From Teratosphaeria epicoccoides (taxonomy: Eukaryota > Ascomycota > Dothideomycetes > Mycosphaerellales > Teratosphaeriaceae), in assembly GCA_021401465.1 (NCBI GenBank), contig JADDMT010000262.1, positions 1 to 23,338 of the forward strand: 23,338 nucleotides of DNA, written 5' to 3'. A program made the position numbers and the translations under genes. Positions 19,847 to 23,338 of the stretch are shown piece by piece. Within the stretch, counting starts at the first letter, position 1. The number at the start of each line of letters is the position of its first letter. Under the pieces are notes generated by a model, which worked only from the letters and a program-made list of their open reading frames with translations, was not told where the DNA came from and made no database searches.

Positions 19847-20573
19847 CTTGCTGTTGTTCCTAGATGCGATTATCGATTCTAATCGCGAGATCGCTCATTT
19901 CCTTGAATGTTGTTAGCCGATCTCCTTAGGCAATTTCGTCTTTAGCTGTCTCCTTTAGTCCCTAGTAGAACTAAGCGGCTAAAGCATTATCATTCTAGTC
20001 GACTTGAGCAGAGAGGGTCTAAAAGTCCGCGCGGTACTTAATAGCAGAACCCTTCTGCTAAATTCCTAGGAGAGCTCTCTCGGCCTCTTGTTACTTATTA
20101 CTAAGCCTAAAAGCTTCGCGTAACGCCTTAAACAAAGACTTGTCTAAGTTAAGAATCTCCCTAGTTGTCGTCTTCCTAGCTTCGACGTTACTGACGTGAT
20201 CTAGATAATCTGTCAGATAAGGCTAGATGAACTCGAACGCTAGTCCCTTCAGGTAAGAGACAATGTACATCATTCGCTTATAATACGCCGTAAACTGTTC
20301 TGTATCCATGTTAAATGCTAACTAGCATTACAGGATAAACATCTTGACTTAAGATCGTTGTCCTGTAAACTCCGTAGGGCTTCCTATCTTGAAGCCGTTG
20401 TTGCTGTGTCTATTCCTAGTAGTTGAACCTGCGACAGATGCTAGAGCTATCTCCCTAAGGTGAATGGATTCAAGCTACTAAGTAATTTAAGGTATAGTAG
20501 CAACTTGTTCTTGTAGTGTTAGTTAACTGTTGTCGCTAGAAGTTAAACTGACAGCTAAAGAACTACTTAACAT
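19847..20573 (-). pseudogene. Element B2 gag, N-terminal part
   Basis: This is collinear with 18238-18961 of B1. The start codon is complementary to 20571-20573. It holds most of the gag core but is cut before the zinc knuckle. Differences from B1 are transitions and the frame is broken by TAG/TAA. A 59-nt leader (20574-20632) separates it from its LTR, as in B1. Confidence 0.87.
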
Positions 20574-20632
20574 AGGCGTATGTTAAGCGCTTAACAAGTC
20601 TCCTTATGCTTCCTTAGAAGTAGTGCTTAAAA

Positions 20633-21074
20633 TGTCATAAGGGTAGGTGCCGATAGCAGGAAGGGGATTAGGTGTTAGACTCGCAGAGCTGTAAAGAATA
20701 TCGACAATAGCAATTAACCTTGTAACTCTCCTCTAAGCAAGAGAGGATTAACTAAGAATTAAGCACGAAGCTCCTAACTACCTGTCCTGAAGCTATCCCT
20801 ATATACTAGAGAGACAGGGCAGCTCTGTTAGATCTGTCGACAGAGCTAACAGATCTATGTCTGTAGATCTATAGACTAACCCTATAGAACCTAGGGTCTG
20901 TCCTCCTATAACAGATACTTTCTCCCTTACAGGCCTATAGATCTATAGACTAACCCTACAGATCTAGGGATCTGTCCTCACGTGACAGATCCTTTCTCCT
21001 ATGACTATGCTATGACTTAGGCCCTAGTACTCTGACTTAGCCTATAGTGCTTATAACTTATGACATCTATGACA
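20633..21074 (-). repeat. 5' LTR of element B2
   Basis: This 442-bp LTR runs from TGTCATAAGG to TATGACA, with the palindrome cluster near 20832-20875. It is inserted in the antisense gene of A4; the next bases are CTTAG (21075-21079). No matching duplication survives on the other side. Confidence 0.9.
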
Positions 21075-21329
21075 CTTAGCTACGCTTTAGTTAGTATAAG
21101 CCACGCATACCTCGCGGGTAGGGGACGCCTTACTAACACGCGGAGGAGAGATGTGTGTAGCTTGGCTACTAAGGTTGTTAAGGTATCGTTAACATGAGCG
21201 ATAATTACAGGCAGAGCGAGTAGTGTCAAACTTAGTCTGTAGTACATAAGCTATTATTACTAAGATAAGTTAATTGATCTTAATTAATTGATTAAAGAAG
21301 AAGAAGCTCTAGTTTAGACCCGCAGACAT
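21075..21329 (-). pseudogene. N-terminus of the A4 antisense gene
   Basis: The gene starts at the ATG complementary to 21327-21329 and matches A2 from 9258 (MSAGL, FFFF, TKFDTTRSACNYRSC, SPPRVSKASPTREVC). It is cut at residue 85 by the B2 LTR. It keeps CAA where A2 has TAA at two codons, but Cys49 has become Tyr here. This independent copy is the best evidence that the antisense frame was a real gene. Confidence 0.75.
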
Positions 21330-22038
21330 AGCAAGGCGTAAGCTAAGCGAAATAGGAGCGGAGGTTAATGTTAGTATCTTAGAACAGGAAGTTTAGGAAA
21401 GCGACGAGGTTTTTATACCCTCTAACAGCCCCCCTGTTGCCTACTGCAACTGTTAAGCTAGTAACTTAAACTACATGCGCAGAGTACCTGCCTTTAGTTA
21501 ACTTACAAGGGGACCGAATAATGCAAGAACAGATAACGTAGCTGTTACGCATGTACGCTAACTACACTTATGCTAGCCTACTAGCATGAAAATATAGTGA
21601 GACCTACGCTAGGAGCGCGCTCCTGCTGTTTCGAGTAGTACATGTAGAGTGTCTGCGTACTTTCCTACTACCCTAAGGTTCTATAACACGTTCTTCATAG
21701 TCATGACTAAATAGGGACAGCTAAGCTACTTAGCGAGGCTAGCGCGCATGCTCGCCCTATAATTTCAAAGATTAACTAAAGTATGTACTCATAGTTTCCT
21801 GATATCTTGATCTGCATGTAAAGCGAAGGTGTTACGAAGCCGCCTAACATGTAACAGATTCAAACCCGCCTAAGTTAGTAGCCTCTACCCTGTACTCGCT
21901 ACAAAGGTGTTAAGGTATATGTATAACACATGTTACGTAGGCTATCTACCTATTTACTCTTGCGTAGTGTAAGCGTGCTACATCCTGTACCCTATACGTT
22001 CTACGTGTATTACTTAGTAAGGCTAGGGACATCCTTAT
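21330..22038 (-). promoter_or_regulatory. Upstream region of the A4 antisense gene
   Basis: This is the inverted copy of 8550-9257, collinear throughout, with the TATA box at 21410-21417 on the minus strand. No coding frame is seen. Confidence 0.55.
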
Positions 22039-22052
22039 AGGAGGAGGGGCAG
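22039..22052 (+). other. Polypurine tract of element A4
   Basis: AGGAGGAGGGGCAG touches the LTR, as in A2, and shows that A4 lies in plus orientation. Confidence 0.75.
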
Positions 22053-22412
22053 TAATACGTTTAATACTAGGGGGCTATTAGAGCCGCATAGGTTCTAATG
22101 CCTGCTCTTAGCATGTAGTAACCCTACTACATATAGCAAGGGGGTCCTTCATATATACGTTAGGTTGTATGTTATCTGAGTAGGATTAATAGTCGATGTA
22201 GGACACCCCTATGTTGCTAACCCTACGGTACCCCTGCAGGGTTAGGCTTAGACATGCTTTCCCTAATCAAGGGGCGTCAGGGGTTATAAGTACCCTTAAC
22301 GCTACCTCTGTAATAAGCAGAAAGCAGCGCTATCTTGTACCTACTAAAAGGTCAGATTACTCTGTCATACTACGAGATATTTTCATATTATATAGCATAT
22401 ATATCTATATTA
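22053..22412 (+). repeat. 3' LTR of element A4
   Basis: This 360-bp A LTR is in the opposite orientation to the others, with ends TAATACG and CTATATTA (both TG and CA altered by RIP). It is followed immediately by element A gag sequence on the other strand, a head-to-head junction with no visible target duplication. Confidence 0.92.
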
Positions 22413-22808
22413 TAAGTTGTCTTTATAGGTCCCTAGCGTGAAATCTTACTAGATTTCTTCGTCTGCTAGTTTATTAGTACTACTTATAGCGACGTCTTCG
22501 TTGTCCTTGCTGTTGTCGCTACTAGAAGGGGTGTAGCTCTAGCTCTAGTTTATAAGGCAGTTCGTAACCTAATCGACAATCATGGCTATAAAGGCTAGGT
22601 TAATAGTCGGGGTTAGCTATAGTCCCTATGTAGGGAGTCTATTACCTTGTCTGCTACGTAATTAGCCTCTAGTAGAACTGTTGCTTAATGTAGTGTTACT
22701 CGTAAGGGGTGCTTCTACAGGCTAGTTACTTGGCCTAGCTTCGCTATTACAGGCGCTTAGGATAGCGCTTACTACGCATTAGTTATAAGTTCGTAGTACT
22801 CTAGACAT
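22413..22808 (-). pseudogene. Element A5 gag, N-terminal fragment
   Basis: This is collinear with A2 15538-15933; the start codon is complementary to 22806-22808. It covers the Ser/Asp-rich N-terminal part of gag only. The frame carries TAG/TAA stops. It ends abruptly at the LTR of A4. Confidence 0.85.
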
Positions 22809-22857
22809 ATTGTAGTATTCTCTGTTAGACTGCAAAGCAGGGGGGAGAAAGCAGAAG
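22809..22857 (-). other. A5 leader with putative self-priming site
   Basis: The primer-site sequence is kept at 22846-22854, but its partner in the following LTR (CTACTTTCT near 22943) has lost one pair by a TG-to-TA change. Confidence 0.45.
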
Positions 22858-23217
22858 TAATATAGATATATATGCTATATGATATAGAAATATCTCGTAG
22901 TATGACAGAGTAATCCGACCTTTTAGTAGGTACAAGATAGCGCTACTTTCTGCTTATTACAGAGGTAGCGTTAAGGGTACTTATAACCCCTGACGCCCCT
23001 TAATTAGGGAAAGCATGTCTGAGCCTAACCCTGCAGGGGTACTATAGGGTTAGTAACGTAGAGGCATCCTACATTAACTATTAATCCCTCTTAGATGACA
23101 TACAAGCTAACGTATATACGAAGGACCCCCTTGCTATATGTAGTAGGGTTATAGTATACTAAGGGCAGACATTAGAACCTATGCGGCTCTAATAGCCCCC
23201 TAGTATTAACCGTATCA
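22858..23217 (-). repeat. 5' LTR of element A5
   Basis: This is a 360-bp A LTR with plus-strand ends TAATATAG and CCGTATCA. The sequence to its right is not a repeat seen elsewhere in the window, so 23217/23218 is probably the outer edge of this insertion. Confidence 0.92.
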
Positions 23218-23338
23218 TTCTCTTACTCTCTATTACCCTCTAGTAGTATAAGCTCTATTAAAAATTTTGCTTTTAAAATAGTACCTTGCTAATAGATATA
23301 CCTGTCCTAGTATAAAACTACATAAATCTAGTTATGCC
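23218..23338. other. AT-rich flank
   Basis: 121 bp richer in A and T than the rest, with ATTAAAAATTTTGCTTTTAA. There is no coding frame and no match to the other parts of the window. It may be the original target DNA. Confidence 0.4.

Noticed and set aside
22211..22441. 76-residue plus-strand ORF
   Set aside because: Lies within the A4 LTR; no other LTR copy keeps it open.
1..23338. TAG reassigned to a sense codon
   Set aside because: CAG and CAA remain in use in the same frames, A4 shows CAA where A2 has TAA, and zinc-knuckle Cys/His changed to Tyr in parallel. Mutation explains this better than a new code.
1..23338. tRNA or rRNA genes, CRISPR arrays, bacterial-type operons
   Set aside because: None seen; the short repeats belong to LTRs and show no regular spacing.

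Overview
The window is a nest of decayed LTR retrotransposons with no recognisable cellular gene. It fits the repeat-rich, heterochromatic DNA of a filamentous ascomycete (Pezizomycotina). Two chromodomain-bearing Ty3/Gypsy families (chromoviruses), here called A and B, are present in several copies. Every coding frame is broken by TAG or TAA. Differences between copies are almost all transitions (CA/TA, TG/TA), as expected of repeat-induced point mutation (RIP). TA, TAG and CTA are conspicuously abundant although the DNA is only moderately AT-rich. The species cannot be named from the sequence.

Layout. 1-1380: unidentified plus-strand coding remnant and a short non-coding tail. 1381-4710: truncated element A1 (minus strand), carrying a solo B LTR (2307-2786) with a perfect 5-bp target duplication, and ending in a 5' LTR. 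4711-19459: element B1 (minus strand), split inside its reverse transcriptase by complete element A2 (8175-16342, 360-bp LTRs, 5-bp target duplication). 19460-21074: a rearranged block with a fragment of another A element (A4), a partial B LTR, the gag end of a second B copy (B2) and its LTR. 21075-22412: the 3' end of A4 in plus orientation. 22413-23217: the gag N-terminus and 5' LTR of a fifth A copy (A5). 23218-23338: AT-rich DNA without a visible feature.

Both families encode gag, protease (clear in B, doubtful in A), reverse transcriptase, RNase H, integrase with an H2C2 zinc finger, and a C-terminal chromodomain, all on the minus strand. In A, gag and pol form one frame and the leader suggests Tf1-like self-priming. 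The most notable feature is that both families carry a second gene on the opposite strand, between the end of pol and the 3' LTR, running tail-to-tail with pol. It is 523 codons in A2 (9258-10829) and 206 codons in B1 (4899-5519). Both products are Cys-rich at the N-terminus and have basic segments. Both frames are broken only by TAG/TAA, and the A gene has a TATA box that is conserved in A4.

Order of events, inferred: A4 was already present; a B element inserted into its antisense gene; A2 inserted into B1; a B element inserted into A1 and shrank to a solo LTR; RIP then mutated the copies. A 325-bp tract that is identical in two places (19365-19689 and 20980-21304) looks younger than the RIP, or is an assembly artefact.
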